A program made the position numbers and the translations under genes. Below, in pieces: positions 8,379 through 17,353 of a DNA stretch of 64,000 bases. The DNA is taken from contig JAVVDW010000008.1 of the NCBI GenBank assembly GCA_032251335.1, positions 54,479-118,478 on the forward strand, written 5' to 3'. Each line of letters opens with the position of its first letter. Positions within the stretch are counted from its first letter, which is position 1. Source of the DNA: UM-FILTER-40-17 sp032251335. GTDB taxonomy: Bacteria > Bacteroidota > Bacteroidia > Flavobacteriales > Flavobacteriaceae. Under the pieces are notes generated by a model, which was not told the DNA's origin, ran no database searches, and saw only the letters and a program-made list of their open reading frames with translations.

Positions 8379-9104
8379 TCACCGTCTTTGTCTGACGGCT
8401 TCGTAAAGCATGGCACCACAGGCGACGGATACATTTAGAGATGCGATTTTTCCAAACATGGGAAGTGAAATTCTTTCGTCAACCATCTTCAAAATGTTTT
8501 CAGAAATTCCTTTGTCTTCTGAACCCATGACGAGTGCTAATGCTCCCGTTAGGTCAACATCGTAGATTTTTTGGTCTGTTTTTTCTGTGGCGGCCAGAAT
8601 TCGAATTCCGGATGCTTGCATAAAATACAGGGCATCTTTAAGGTGATCTACTTTGCAAACGGGTATGTGATAAAGTGCGCCCGCAGAGGTTTTTACGGCA
8701 TCTGCAGATAGTGGTGCACTGTTATTTTTGGGCAAAATGATACCACTGACGCCGGTACAAGCGGCGGTTCTGGCAATGGCACCTAAGTTTCGCACATCTG
8801 TGATGCCGTCTAAAATAAGAAACAAACTTTTATCTGTGTGATATTGGCTGACGAGTTCATCGAGTGAGATGCTTCGTATGGCAGAGATAGTGGCCACTAC
8901 ACCTTGGTGGTTTCTGTCGCCGAGTTTGTAGAGTTTCTCATCCGGCACAAAGGTGTGTACAATGCCGTTTTGTTGCACGCGTTTGAGAAATTCTTGGGAT
9001 AGTGTACCTGAAAGGCCTTTTTTTAGAAATACTTTGTCAATTTCCTTGCCCGATTCCATGGCTTCCATGATGGCTCGAATGCCGTAAATAGTTTGTTCGT
9101 TCAT
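8379..9104 (-). CDS. rlmB: 23S rRNA 2'-O-ribose methyltransferase RlmB (SpoU family)
   Basis: A SpoU/TrmH-class SAM-dependent methyltransferase of 241 residues. An N-terminal substrate-binding domain (MNEQTIYGIRAIMEAM) precedes a knotted methyltransferase domain with the three SpoU motifs: ILDGITDVRNLGAIARTA, ALVMGSEDKGIS and LNVSVACGAMLYEA. The enzyme methylates the 2'-O of G2251 (E. coli numbering) in 23S rRNA. It is monocistronic or linked to mpl (52-bp gap). A perfect -7 element TACTTTTG lies at 9109-9116, 4 bp before the ATG, so the transcript is probably leaderless. The terminator of the SusCD operon stands immediately upstream. Confidence 0.92.
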   Translation of the reverse strand: MNEQTIYGIRAIMEAMESGKEIDKVFLKKGLSGTLSQEFLKRVQQNGIVHTFVPDEKLYKLGDRNHQGVVATISAIRSISLDELVSQYHTDKSLFLILDGITDVRNLGAIARTAACTGVSGIILPKNNSAPLSADAVKTSAGALYHIPVCKVDHLKDALYFMQASGIRILAATEKTDQKIYDVDLTGALALVMGSEDKGISENILKMVDERISLPMFGKIASLNVSVACGAMLYEAVRQRR

Positions 9105-9108
9105 GTGA

Positions 9109-9116
9109 CAAAAGTA
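9109..9116 (-). promoter_or_regulatory. Candidate -7 element of rlmB
   Basis: TACTTTTG on the minus strand matches TAnnTTTG and ends 4 bp before the rlmB ATG (9102-9104). The expected transcription start therefore falls on or beside the start codon. The -33 region lies inside the upstream terminator hairpin and has no clear TTG. Confidence 0.5.
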
Positions 9117-9122
9117 AATAAA

Positions 9123-9151
9123 AAAAGGACTGCCGAGTGGGCAGTCCTTTT
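9123..9151 (-). terminator. Terminator of the susC-susD-lipoprotein operon
   Basis: Perfect 12-bp stem AAAAGGACTGCC / GGCAGTCCTTTT around a 5-nt loop, followed on the minus strand by a run of T. It lies 24 bp after the stop of the last gene of the operon and just before the rlmB promoter. Confidence 0.9.
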
Positions 9152-9174
9152 AAAATTATTAAAACAGCGTTTTT

Positions 9175-10041
9175 TTAGGTTGGACAAATGCTCAGGATAA
9201 CTTCACCGTCAGGAGGATTGCTGGCAGAGGCAACCACCACACCGTTCAAGATAATTTCGAATGAGTTTTCATCATCAAAACTACCACCTGTATAAACGAC
9301 AGTGAATTCTGTAGTTCCCTCCGGTACGGTAATGGTTACGCTAGCCGTAGAGCTATTTGGTTCAGGAACTGAAATGTCTTGAGAAACACCATCGACAGTA
9401 ACAGTCAAGAAACCACCATTCCAACCATCACCATATGAATCAACCATCTCGAAAATATAGTCGCCTGGAACAGGTCCGAGAGGTATACAAGCGATGTCAA
9501 CAAAGTATCTGTAAGGTGATTGGAAAAATGAGGAGGATAAAACATTACCTGCGGCATCTTGAAAGCTGATTATCCTACCATCTGTAAGATTCAGTGCTAA
9601 ACGAACCACAACTCTGTCTCCACCGGTGAAATCTCCGGTCTCTAAACCCAAAAAACTTGTCGCTTCTTGAAGTGTTAAAGTAATCCTAGTTTGAGGCAAA
9701 CCGAACTCATCAATGGTGAAGGCGGAAGCAGGGATGTTTTCTAACAGTCTTTCACTAACGACAGTATCGAATCCGGAAGCTCCGGGTTTTTGGAAAGACA
9801 AGAACACATCAACAGACTCCATAAGACCTCCGTCTTCTATGTCTTGTTCCTGAATAATGACATCGAATGTCGAAGTAGGATCAAATGCATTAAAGGTTGA
9901 ACTTATCAGATCAAGCGTTCTCAATACAGCTCCTCGTTCAACTTCGTTCTGAACGACTTGCGTAATGGTTGCATCATCATCCTCACAGCTGACAACAATC
10001 AGACTGAGAAGCATCAATACTATTAATTTAATATTTTTCAT
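9175..10041 (-). CDS. SusCD-associated lipoprotein with DSYGDGWNG motif
   Basis: A 288-residue lipoprotein. The signal peptide ends in the lipobox IVVSC with Cys19, followed by EDDD, which in Bacteroidota fits surface export of lipoproteins. I do not recognise the family of the N-terminal 180 residues. The C-terminal region has CIPLGPVPGDYIF and DSYGDGWNGG (201-210) followed by beta-strand repeats; this tail recurs in secreted Bacteroidota proteins as a beta-sandwich module. It is third in an operon after susC and susD (17-bp gap to susD) and is closed by the terminator at 9123-9151. It is likely a surface glycan- or peptide-binding partner of the SusCD transporter; the ligand cannot be told. 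Confidence 0.75.
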   Translation of the reverse strand: MKNIKLIVLMLLSLIVVSCEDDDATITQVVQNEVERGAVLRTLDLISSTFNAFDPTSTFDVIIQEQDIEDGGLMESVDVFLSFQKPGASGFDTVVSERLLENIPASAFTIDEFGLPQTRITLTLQEATSFLGLETGDFTGGDRVVVRLALNLTDGRIISFQDAAGNVLSSSFFQSPYRYFVDIACIPLGPVPGDYIFEMVDSYGDGWNGGFLTVTVDGVSQDISVPEPNSSTASVTITVPEGTTEFTVVYTGGSFDDENSFEIILNGVVVASASNPPDGEVILSICPT

Positions 10042-10058
10042 AATACTTTTTTTTTAAA

Positions 10059-11726
10059 TTAGTTAGCAACTGGGAATCCAGGTGAGGAAGGATTGTTATC
10101 CCAAAAAGTTTGAGAAGTAACATTTTGCCTTTGCTGAACATTTGTATTGTTGTTTGTAAAGATAGAAGGATATCTAAACAATCTTACAAAACCACCCGGA
10201 TTGGGTTCTCTGTTTGGCTGTAAATTGTTTGGGAAACCTGTTCTTCTGTAAAAGTTGTATGCATCTCTACCATTTCCAAAAGAGGCCACCCACAACTGTT
10301 CTGCCAAGATGTTCCATTTTTCTGTGCTAGATGCATTGGCAAAATTCTCACCTACGAATTCTGCAAAATCAACTGCATCAGCATTGGTTGAAAAGAAATC
10401 TGAATTTGCACTGGGATCTTTTGGTCCGAAAGTAATGACCTTTCTGATAGACTTTTCAATTCCGGCTTCGAGAGCTGATTGCGCCTGTGTAGGATTGTTA
10501 CCTACCAAAGCAATTTCCGCTTTCCATAAATCTACCCACGAGGCTAAAACAATAGGAACGATACCGGCACCACCGCCACCTTTTCCTTGTCCAATTGGAT
10601 CAAATCGGTCGTCATCAAACATACCGGCTACAGGATACACGCCCCAAGCCGTTCTTAGCAATCCATCCGGAGGAATACCGTCGTCATCGCCGTGGTCGCG
10701 CCCCCAATAGCCTTCAGACAATCCGCAAAAAGGGAAGTTGCCGTCTAAGTAATGTTGAGGTGCGGTTTCTAGTGAGCAAGAGAGTGTTTCTTCATTGGGA
10801 GCTACACCGTCTTGACCAGGAGTTTCATCGGTTTGTCTGTAAAAATAGTAACGCATTCTGGGATCTTTGTCTTCACTTCCTGCTCCCATAAGGTTCATTA
10901 AATAATGAGACATATAGGTACCGGCACCCTGAGGGATGTAATTGTCAGCGTATTCCGGATGTCTGGTGTCGGGTTGCACTTCGTTTGCTCCGTACTGGAA
11001 TTGGAAGTCATCTGAAGAGCTCTGGATGTAGTTTCCTGAACTCACTATGGTGTTGAATGCTGCAACTGCACCACCGTCAACCAACCTTCTTTGAAGATAA
11101 ATTTTCATTTTCAAAGTATTGGCCAGTTTTTCCCACTTGTCCCAATCCCCATCATAGAAGAAATCTAAGCTTGGGCCGGCTGCAGAAGCCCTATTTAGAT
11201 TGTTAATGGCTTCGTCTAATAGATCTAATGCCGCTTGGTAAGCCTCAGCACCAGTATCTAAAGCAGGATTGAAGACACCTTCGGTAGCTCGATTTGCATC
11301 TGAGAAAGGCACATCTCCAAAGAAATCGACCAATAGCGTAAGTAAGTCAGCCTGAAGAATTTGCGCAACACCTATATGACGGTACTGTTCGTTGGCTTCC
11401 GCAAGGGTTTTCATAGCAGCTATGTCCTGAAAAATGCCGGCATAAACAGTTGACCACCGACCATTAAAACCTTCGGGTGAAAATGCATTTAGGTAATTCC
11501 TGTTTTGCATCACGAGTAGTCTGACCGGCTGTGAAGCCGTGAAGCCGAAACTTTCTTGTAGTTCCGCATAACTGATCTGTATGGAATTTATAAACAGGTT
11601 TACGTCGGCCTGTTCAGTTGTCAGTGCGTTGGGATTGTCTCGAATGTCTAACTCGGTGGTTTCACATCCGGTAGCCAAGCTTCCAACGACTACAATTCCG
11701 AATAAATATTTAAATATTTTTTTCAT
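10059..11726 (-). CDS. SusD/RagB family outer-membrane lipoprotein
   Basis: A 555-residue surface lipoprotein. The start at 11726 (MKKIFKYLF) gives a lipoprotein signal with SLATGC and Cys21; a longer frame upstream lacks a signal peptide. The sequence after the Cys (TELDIRDNPNALTTEQADVNLFINSIQ, of which the DNPN and the helices that follow are typical) fits the SusD-like type-2 group. Helical repeats extend to about residue 300, and DAYNFYRRTGFPN lies near the end. SusD proteins form the lid of the TonB-dependent SusC barrel and bind the substrate, usually a glycan or an oligopeptide. The gene begins 19 nt after the susC stop. No carbohydrate-active enzyme is encoded nearby, so the substrate is open. 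Confidence 0.9.
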   Translation of the reverse strand: MKKIFKYLFGIVVVGSLATGCETTELDIRDNPNALTTEQADVNLFINSIQISYAELQESFGFTASQPVRLLVMQNRNYLNAFSPEGFNGRWSTVYAGIFQDIAAMKTLAEANEQYRHIGVAQILQADLLTLLVDFFGDVPFSDANRATEGVFNPALDTGAEAYQAALDLLDEAINNLNRASAAGPSLDFFYDGDWDKWEKLANTLKMKIYLQRRLVDGGAVAAFNTIVSSGNYIQSSSDDFQFQYGANEVQPDTRHPEYADNYIPQGAGTYMSHYLMNLMGAGSEDKDPRMRYYFYRQTDETPGQDGVAPNEETLSCSLETAPQHYLDGNFPFCGLSEGYWGRDHGDDDGIPPDGLLRTAWGVYPVAGMFDDDRFDPIGQGKGGGGAGIVPIVLASWVDLWKAEIALVGNNPTQAQSALEAGIEKSIRKVITFGPKDPSANSDFFSTNADAVDFAEFVGENFANASSTEKWNILAEQLWVASFGNGRDAYNFYRRTGFPNNLQPNREPNPGGFVRLFRYPSIFTNNNTNVQQRQNVTSQTFWDNNPSSPGFPVAN

Positions 11727-11745
11727 CTGATAAATAATTTTGTTG

Positions 11746-14700
11746 TTAGAAAGTTGCTTTGACGCTGATACCATATCTTCTAGAGCTTGGGCCATTCAAA
11801 AAGTCAAAACCTCTACCGTTACCAACACCTAGGCCGGCAACGTTAGGATCAAAATTGGCACCGTCCGGTGTGTTCACAGCATCCCACCAAAGGTTAAAGC
11901 CTGAAGCAGTGACAGACAGCGAGCCAAAAGGCGTCTTTTCAAGGAAAGTTTTGGGTAGTGAATAACTCAAAGAAACCTCCTGTAAGCGTATGGTTGAACC
12001 GTCATAAACTTGAAGTTCACTTGGTCCAAACAATACATTGTCAAAATAAAAACCGGAGTTATTGATTTGTACAGTATTAGGCTGTCCGGTTGACTGCTGT
12101 ACGCCGGGTAGTACGAAAGTTTCCCTACGATTTGCTGTTTCTTGAATCAAGCCTCTACCTAAAAGTGTTGCAATGGTTTGAGAATAAATATCGCCACCAT
12201 GGGTGTAATTAATCAAGGAGCTAAGTGTAAAACCTTTGTAAGAAAACGAATTACTGATATTTAAAATCCAATCGGGGTTAGGGTCACCAATCACAAATTG
12301 ACCTTGCTCAATGATATAGTTACCTTGGCTATCCACCAAGAATTCGCCTTGGTCGTTGCGTTGGATTCTGCTACCTATCATTACACCAAGCGGTTTGCCT
12401 TCAATGGCGGCATTACCCAAATCCGTAAATCCGGCAAACACCAACACATCTATGTCATCACCTAAATCGGTGACTTCACTTTCATTAATCGTCCAGTTGG
12501 CGTTTACTGTCCAGTTAAAACCATCTTTTGATTGAGATTTGAATATGTCACCACTGATGTCAAGTTCAACCCCTTTTCCTTCAATTTCTCCAACATTTGT
12601 CTGCGTAGAAGAAAACCCGGTAGATGGATCTAAATCTCTGTCAACTATCAAATCTTCAGTGATTCTAAAATAAGCAGAAGCTTCAAATCTAAGTCGGTTG
12701 TTGAGCCATGTAGATTCGATACCACCTTCAAATTCCGTTAAGGTCTCCGGTTCCAAATCCGGATTTCCGAGTGTATTGCTGATACTGTTGACTACTACGT
12801 CACTGCCACTGCTGTCTTGAAAACGTTGTGTGGTGAGGTTAAGATTGGTAGAAACAGGAAATCCTGTAGGGAAGTTTGCTGAGGTTCCAACACCGGCTCG
12901 TATTTTGAGGTAGTTGAGCACTTTACTGTTTTTAAATCCATCGAAAGCGGAGGTAGGAATAAATGAAACGCTGGCGGATGGATAAAAAATAGATCGGTTA
13001 TCCACAGATAGATTGGATACCCAGTCATTCCTTCCGGATAACGTCAGATATAAGAATCTTTTGTAGTCAAAATCTGCCTGACCATAAACACCTACGGTAT
13101 TACGTTCTCTTTTGGTTTGAATTTCATCTTGTAATTGGAAGTTGAAATGTCTGAAAACATCAAAAACCAGCTGCCCGGTACTGGCGACTCCTTGACGGTC
13201 AAACAACTCCCTTCTGGAGGTTGCACCTACGTTGAAGGTCATGCCAATGTCGTCTGTAAGTTGGTATTGACCATTGATGATGAAGTTGTGATCCCAAATG
13301 GTGTTGGTGTTCGTCCAAGTTTGATAGAAACCGCTGCGAACAGCTGCATCATCACTCACACCGCCTTTGTTTTGTTGATTGACATTGTCCTCTGCAAATA
13401 CGTCAATACCCAAACGGTAGGTAAAGCTCAGGTTATCATTGAGTTTATAGTCTATAGTTCCGTTACCAAATACACGATTGGTAATTTGACGTGTTTGTGC
13501 ATTTTCAATTGTCCATAACGGGTGTTGAATACTATTGTTTTGACGGTAATAAACACTTGAGCCGTCTCTGGGGTTTTCAAATGGCAAACCCATTAAATCG
13601 ACACTTCTGGGTGTAAAGAACACATTCGAAAAAACGGACGAATTACCTCCGAAAGTGGTATTTCCATCGCCCGCCGCTACCGGTGGAGAGATAAAATCTG
13701 TTCGGGCGTAGTTCAGGGTTCCATTAATCGTGAAATTATTTGAAAGTTCTGCTTTTCCGCCTAATCCGAAATTGTTTCTTGTCAATTTATTACCCGGTGT
13801 AAAACCTTTGTCTTCTAAGTGACTCATGTTCATGTTGAATGCCATTTTTCCGTCAGATGAAGTACCGGAAAGGTTCAAGTTGTTTTGGGCTACTTGACCG
13901 GTTCTAAAGAAGCGCTCTACGCTTTGATAGGGTTTGTATTCGTAACGAACACCTGCAAACTCAGGAAAATCGGCCCTAAAGCTGGCAGTGGAAAATGGGT
14001 GCGGTACAGTACCGTCCGGTGCTATGGCACCACTTTGTCCAAATCCGTCGATACCGTCAAATCTAAAAGCAGGTCCCCAGTTACTGAAGAACCAACCAAA
14101 AGCTTGGTCAAATCCATTACCGAATTCATCTTGATAGTCTGGTGTGGAGGCCAACTCTGTTTGGAAAAAGGAAGAACTAAAAGTTGCTTCAAATTTTTTG
14201 TTACTTGCCGTGCCTGCCATACCGTTTTTAGTGGTAATGAGAATAACACCATTACGCCCTTGGGTTCCGTACAAAGTGGCCGCTGCCAATCCTTTTAATA
14301 CGTTAATGTTCTCGATACTGTTGGGGTCTAAATCTAAAAACCTAGAAGACCCATTGTTACCGTTTACAAAATTGTCTTGCGCGTTAGTGTCACTGTTGAA
14401 AGGTACACCATCCACAATAAAGAGCGGTTGGTTGCTTCCGCTAAAGGTACTCAGACCCCTGATGAAGATGCTGGTACCCGAACCGGAAATACCACTTTGC
14501 TGCACAATTTGTACACCGGATGCCTTTCCGGAGAGTACACGACCAATGTCACCCTCGGCGCGTTGCTCTAATTGATCGCTACCCACTTCTGCCACTGCAT
14601 AACCCAGTGCTTTTTTCTCTCTTTTAATCCCCTGTGCGGTTACAATCACTTCTTCGAGTAGGAGTCCTTCTTCGAGGGTCACATTAATAGTGTTAGAAGC

Positions 14701-14958
14701 TCCAACCGTAACATTTTTTGGTTCCATACCTACGTAGCTAAAGACCAAAACGTCACCCACGCTTGCTTTAATGGCATAATTGCCATCAAAGTCTGTTTGG
14801 GTTCCGACTGTTGATCCTCTTACAACAACACTTGCCCCAGGAAGGGGAGCGCCGCTTGCTTCGTAAACGGTACCGGAAACCGTTTTTTCCTGTGCAAAGG
14901 TTACTTGCACAACTAACGCTAAGAGTAGCGTCAGAATTCCAGTAAATCTTGTCTTCAT
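11746..14958 (-). CDS. SusC/RagA family TonB-dependent outer-membrane transporter
   Basis: A 1070-residue SusC-type receptor. Order of parts: signal peptide ending TFAQ (about 1-22); carboxypeptidase-regulatory-like domain (VSGTVYEASGAPLPGASVVVRG, of which GTV..GxPLPGA is the signature; about 28-105); TonB-dependent plug with QLEQRAEGDIGRVLSG and the motif TLYGTQGRNGVILITTK (plug end); and a 22-strand barrel finishing with YGISVKATF and a terminal Phe. It imports a large ligand together with the downstream SusD lipoprotein, using TonB energy. It is first in a three-gene operon. A promoter with TTG and GACTTTTG and a palindromic AAAGTTAATT region lies upstream. The length is normal for the family. 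Confidence 0.95.
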   Translation of the reverse strand: MKTRFTGILTLLLALVVQVTFAQEKTVSGTVYEASGAPLPGASVVVRGSTVGTQTDFDGNYAIKASVGDVLVFSYVGMEPKNVTVGASNTINVTLEEGLLLEEVIVTAQGIKREKKALGYAVAEVGSDQLEQRAEGDIGRVLSGKASGVQIVQQSGISGSGTSIFIRGLSTFSGSNQPLFIVDGVPFNSDTNAQDNFVNGNNGSSRFLDLDPNSIENINVLKGLAAATLYGTQGRNGVILITTKNGMAGTASNKKFEATFSSSFFQTELASTPDYQDEFGNGFDQAFGWFFSNWGPAFRFDGIDGFGQSGAIAPDGTVPHPFSTASFRADFPEFAGVRYEYKPYQSVERFFRTGQVAQNNLNLSGTSSDGKMAFNMNMSHLEDKGFTPGNKLTRNNFGLGGKAELSNNFTINGTLNYARTDFISPPVAAGDGNTTFGGNSSVFSNVFFTPRSVDLMGLPFENPRDGSSVYYRQNNSIQHPLWTIENAQTRQITNRVFGNGTIDYKLNDNLSFTYRLGIDVFAEDNVNQQNKGGVSDDAAVRSGFYQTWTNTNTIWDHNFIINGQYQLTDDIGMTFNVGATSRRELFDRQGVASTGQLVFDVFRHFNFQLQDEIQTKRERNTVGVYGQADFDYKRFLYLTLSGRNDWVSNLSVDNRSIFYPSASVSFIPTSAFDGFKNSKVLNYLKIRAGVGTSANFPTGFPVSTNLNLTTQRFQDSSGSDVVVNSISNTLGNPDLEPETLTEFEGGIESTWLNNRLRFEASAYFRITEDLIVDRDLDPSTGFSSTQTNVGEIEGKGVELDISGDIFKSQSKDGFNWTVNANWTINESEVTDLGDDIDVLVFAGFTDLGNAAIEGKPLGVMIGSRIQRNDQGEFLVDSQGNYIIEQGQFVIGDPNPDWILNISNSFSYKGFTLSSLINYTHGGDIYSQTIATLLGRGLIQETANRRETFVLPGVQQSTGQPNTVQINNSGFYFDNVLFGPSELQVYDGSTIRLQEVSLSYSLPKTFLEKTPFGSLSVTASGFNLWWDAVNTPDGANFDPNVAGLGVGNGRGFDFLNGPSSRRYGISVKATF

Positions 14959-14985
14959 TTTTTAATTATTTGAATTAGCTTGGAG

Positions 14986-15016
14986 CAAAAGTCATAATAA
15001 AAAGTTAATTAACCAA
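14986..15016 (-). promoter_or_regulatory. Promoter of the susC operon
   Basis: On the minus strand TTG (15014-15016) is followed after 20 bp by GACTTTTG (14986-14993), close to the TTG/TAnnTTTG promoter. Just upstream, AAAGTTAATT occurs twice (15001-15010 and 15032-15041) and also forms an inverted repeat with CAACTTT (15014-15020). This could be an operator, but no regulator gene is adjacent. Confidence 0.5.
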
Positions 15017-15087
15017 CTTTTATTAGAAAAAAAAGTTAATTGTTTTTTGCGTAATATTCAAGATATCCACACTTAACTTGAGAAATC

Positions 15088-16773
15088 TTAAAAAACCGCA
15101 TTCAAACTGATGTGAATTTTGGAGTCATTTAGCGTAAAATCTGACGATTTAGATTTGCCCACGGCGTAGTTGAGCCTCAAAACACCTGCGCGGGTCTGCA
15201 AGCCGAAGCCAAAACCAAAGCTAATTAGGTTGTCGGTTACCTCTGTAATCTCGTTTTCTAAGTAGGCAAAGTCTGTAATGGTATGCAAATAAAGCGCATT
15301 TGACAATACATACTGATATTCGGTGTTTACCACCGCATAGGTGGTCGCAATCAAAGCGTTTTCTGAAAATCCTCTGATGGAATTGATGCCGCCGAAGCGA
15401 AAGGTTTCGTTTTCAAAAAAATCAGGCGACAAGAGGGTTTCGGTTGTGTTTCTTAACAAAATTTTATTTCGCTCGTTTAAAGACATTTGATATAGGCCGC
15501 GAAAACCGAATCTTTGTTGTGCAGTGGTTTCTCCTTCGTTTTCTCGGTTACCGGTTTCGGCAAGCAAACGCAAAGAGAGTTTTCTCGGGAAAAAAAGGTT
15601 ATCGGCCTGTCTGATTTCATACAAACCTTCTGCATTAAAAAAGTTTGCATCCAAGTCTGCAACGGTTGCGAGTGGGATGTCTAACAAGTTGTCAGAGGTA
15701 TATTGTTTGATGCCGGCCGCCACTTGGAGTCGGTCGCTAAACCGATAAGTAAGGTTAAATTTGGTGTCCACGTTCACAAAAGTAGAATCTTGTCTATATA
15801 TAAAAAGTGAGGCATTGACACCCAGGGGCGCATTAAAAAAATAAGGAATGTCCACTTCTGTAGAGAAACGCGTCTGCCCCTCGCCGTCGTCTTTCCAAAA
15901 CAGGTTGAGTGTTTCGCCACGGTTGAGCGTGTTGTTCAGTCTAAAGTCGATAGTGCCGTTTAAAGTAAAATCGCCCGTATCTTCATCGTTTGAAAAGCCT
16001 AAAAAACCATCGAAAGTATTGTTTTTTACCTTGTCTAAATAGAGGTAGACAATGGTTGAATCTGCTCTGAATAAAATTTCAGGTGACTTGCTTTGTTTAA
16101 CAAAAGGCAATCCGGAGAGTATTTCCGAACGCGCTATAATATCTGCTTTGGAAAGTTTTTGACCGGTTTTGAGTCCGGCAAAATATCGTAAAAAATTTCT
16201 GGGGAAATTTTCGTAACCGCGAATCACAATTTGGTCAAGGGTGCGTTGTGCTTGAGTTTGGGTGTTTAAATCTGCCAATAGGATACTCTCAAACTCACGA
16301 ATGTTGCTGAGCTGTACCTTGGTAAATGAAAAACCGCGAGATTCGTAGTATTCACTAATTTGCTCTAGGGTTTTCTCTGTGTTTTCAATGGGAATCTCAA
16401 AGTGCAAATCTGTGATATTGTCACTCAATCTTTTCAAAAATGTTTGTGGTAACAACTCAGAATTGTAGCGAATCCTCAATTTCGTGTATTTCTTTCCCAA
16501 ATAAAAAGAATATATATATAAGGTATCGCCTTGGTTTTTCACCGCTTGTTCGATTGCCTGGATGAATCCGTATTGATTCAGTCGTTTCAACAAGCTGTTT
16601 TTTTCGAATTGCAAATCTGAAAAGGCATCAAATTTTTTTTGATAACCCATGCTGTCAATAGTTTTGGTTTCTGTAGGGTTTGAGCCTATGATGGAAAGCG
16701 TAAGTTGCTGCGCTAAAACGGAAGCGCAGCAAAAGAAAGTAATCATCCAAAAAAACAGGCATTTTAGCTTCAA
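15088..16773 (-). CDS. BamA/TamA-like outer-membrane barrel protein with POTRA region
   Basis: A 561-residue outer-membrane protein of the Omp85/surface-antigen type. The N-terminal half has POTRA-like features (IVIRGYENFPRNFLRYFAGL and KLSKADIIARSEILSGLPFV, both typical turns). The C-terminal half is a beta-barrel with FGGINSIRGF (Omp85 loop-6 type R-G-F) and a final Phe. I chose the TTG at 16773 because it gives a compact signal peptide (KLKCLFFWMITFFCCASVLAQ-like, cleaved after VLA); an ATG at 16854 would add 27 residues without any signal character. Such proteins insert or secrete outer-membrane components; the exact role is unknown. It is divergent from rpsL. Confidence 0.75.
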   Translation of the reverse strand: MKLKCLFFWMITFFCCASVLAQQLTLSIIGSNPTETKTIDSMGYQKKFDAFSDLQFEKNSLLKRLNQYGFIQAIEQAVKNQGDTLYIYSFYLGKKYTKLRIRYNSELLPQTFLKRLSDNITDLHFEIPIENTEKTLEQISEYYESRGFSFTKVQLSNIREFESILLADLNTQTQAQRTLDQIVIRGYENFPRNFLRYFAGLKTGQKLSKADIIARSEILSGLPFVKQSKSPEILFRADSTIVYLYLDKVKNNTFDGFLGFSNDEDTGDFTLNGTIDFRLNNTLNRGETLNLFWKDDGEGQTRFSTEVDIPYFFNAPLGVNASLFIYRQDSTFVNVDTKFNLTYRFSDRLQVAAGIKQYTSDNLLDIPLATVADLDANFFNAEGLYEIRQADNLFFPRKLSLRLLAETGNRENEGETTAQQRFGFRGLYQMSLNERNKILLRNTTETLLSPDFFENETFRFGGINSIRGFSENALIATTYAVVNTEYQYVLSNALYLHTITDFAYLENEITEVTDNLISFGFGFGLQTRAGVLRLNYAVGKSKSSDFTLNDSKIHISLNAVF

Positions 16774-16874
16774 GAAATGGCAATTAGCAGTTGGTAAACA
16801 TAACGCAAAAAAGCAAAAATAGTGCGGTGCGTCTGTAAATTTTAAATCTTTCAATAAAATAACATCATATGCAT

Positions 16875-16904
16875 TTGAAAAATAAAATTTAATTTCTACA
16901 TTTG
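16875..16904 (+). promoter_or_regulatory. Promoter of the ribosomal supercluster (rpsL)
   Basis: TTG at 16875-16877 and TACATTTG at 16897-16904 are separated by 19 bp and match the Bacteroidota sigma-ABfr consensus (TTG, then TAnnTTTG) fully. Transcription should begin near 16910, giving a leader of about 40 nt before the rpsL ATG. A weak CCCT/AGGG hairpin (16910-16923) followed by T-rich sequence lies in the leader. Confidence 0.75.
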
Positions 16905-16950
16905 CAACCCCCTAAAAAGAGGGATTTTTAAAATAATTTTTTAACACATT

Positions 16951-17331
16951 ATGCCAACAATTTCACAGTTAGTACGAAAAGGAAGAACCAAGATTACCAA
17001 GAAGAGTAAATCGGTTGCTTTAGATTCGTGCCCGCAGCGAAGAGGTGTATGTACCCGTGTTTACACAACCACGCCCAAAAAACCAAACTCAGCCATGCGT
17101 AAAGTGGCACGTGTTCGGTTGACAAACGGCAACGAAGTAAACGCCTACATCCCCGGCGAAGGACACAATTTGCAAGAGCACTCGATAGTATTGGTAAGAG
17201 GTGGACGGGTTAAAGATTTACCGGGCGTTAGATACCACATTGTTCGTGGCGCTTTAGACACCGCAGGTGTTGCCAACAGAACACAAAGAAGATCTAAATA
17301 CGGTGCTAAAAGACCCAAGGACAAAAAATAA
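16951..17331 (+). CDS. rpsL: 30S ribosomal protein S12
   Basis: First gene of the supercluster; 126 residues. The sequence TISQLVRKGR at the N terminus, the loop TPKKPNSAMRKVARV (PKKPNSA is the site of streptomycin-resistance mutations and contains the usual lysine) and LPGVRYHIVRG are all standard. S12 sits at the decoding centre and monitors codon-anticodon pairing. It carries the wild-type lysine at the first position of the KPNSA loop. Transcription comes from the consensus promoter at 16875-16904, and rpsG follows after 22 nt. Confidence 0.98.
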   Translation: MPTISQLVRKGRTKITKKSKSVALDSCPQRRGVCTRVYTTTPKKPNSAMRKVARVRLTNGNEVNAYIPGEGHNLQEHSIVLVRGGRVKDLPGVRYHIVRGALDTAGVANRTQRRSKYGAKRPKDKK

Positions 17332-17353
17332 TTTTTAACACTTAATGTAAGTC

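Noticed and set aside
15001..15041. AAAGTTAATT repeats before susC as an attachment site
   Set aside because: Two 10-bp A+T-rich copies near a promoter are more simply an operator or chance; nothing else suggests integration.
16910..16950. Attenuator in the rpsL leader
   Set aside because: The only hairpin has four base pairs; too weak to support regulation.
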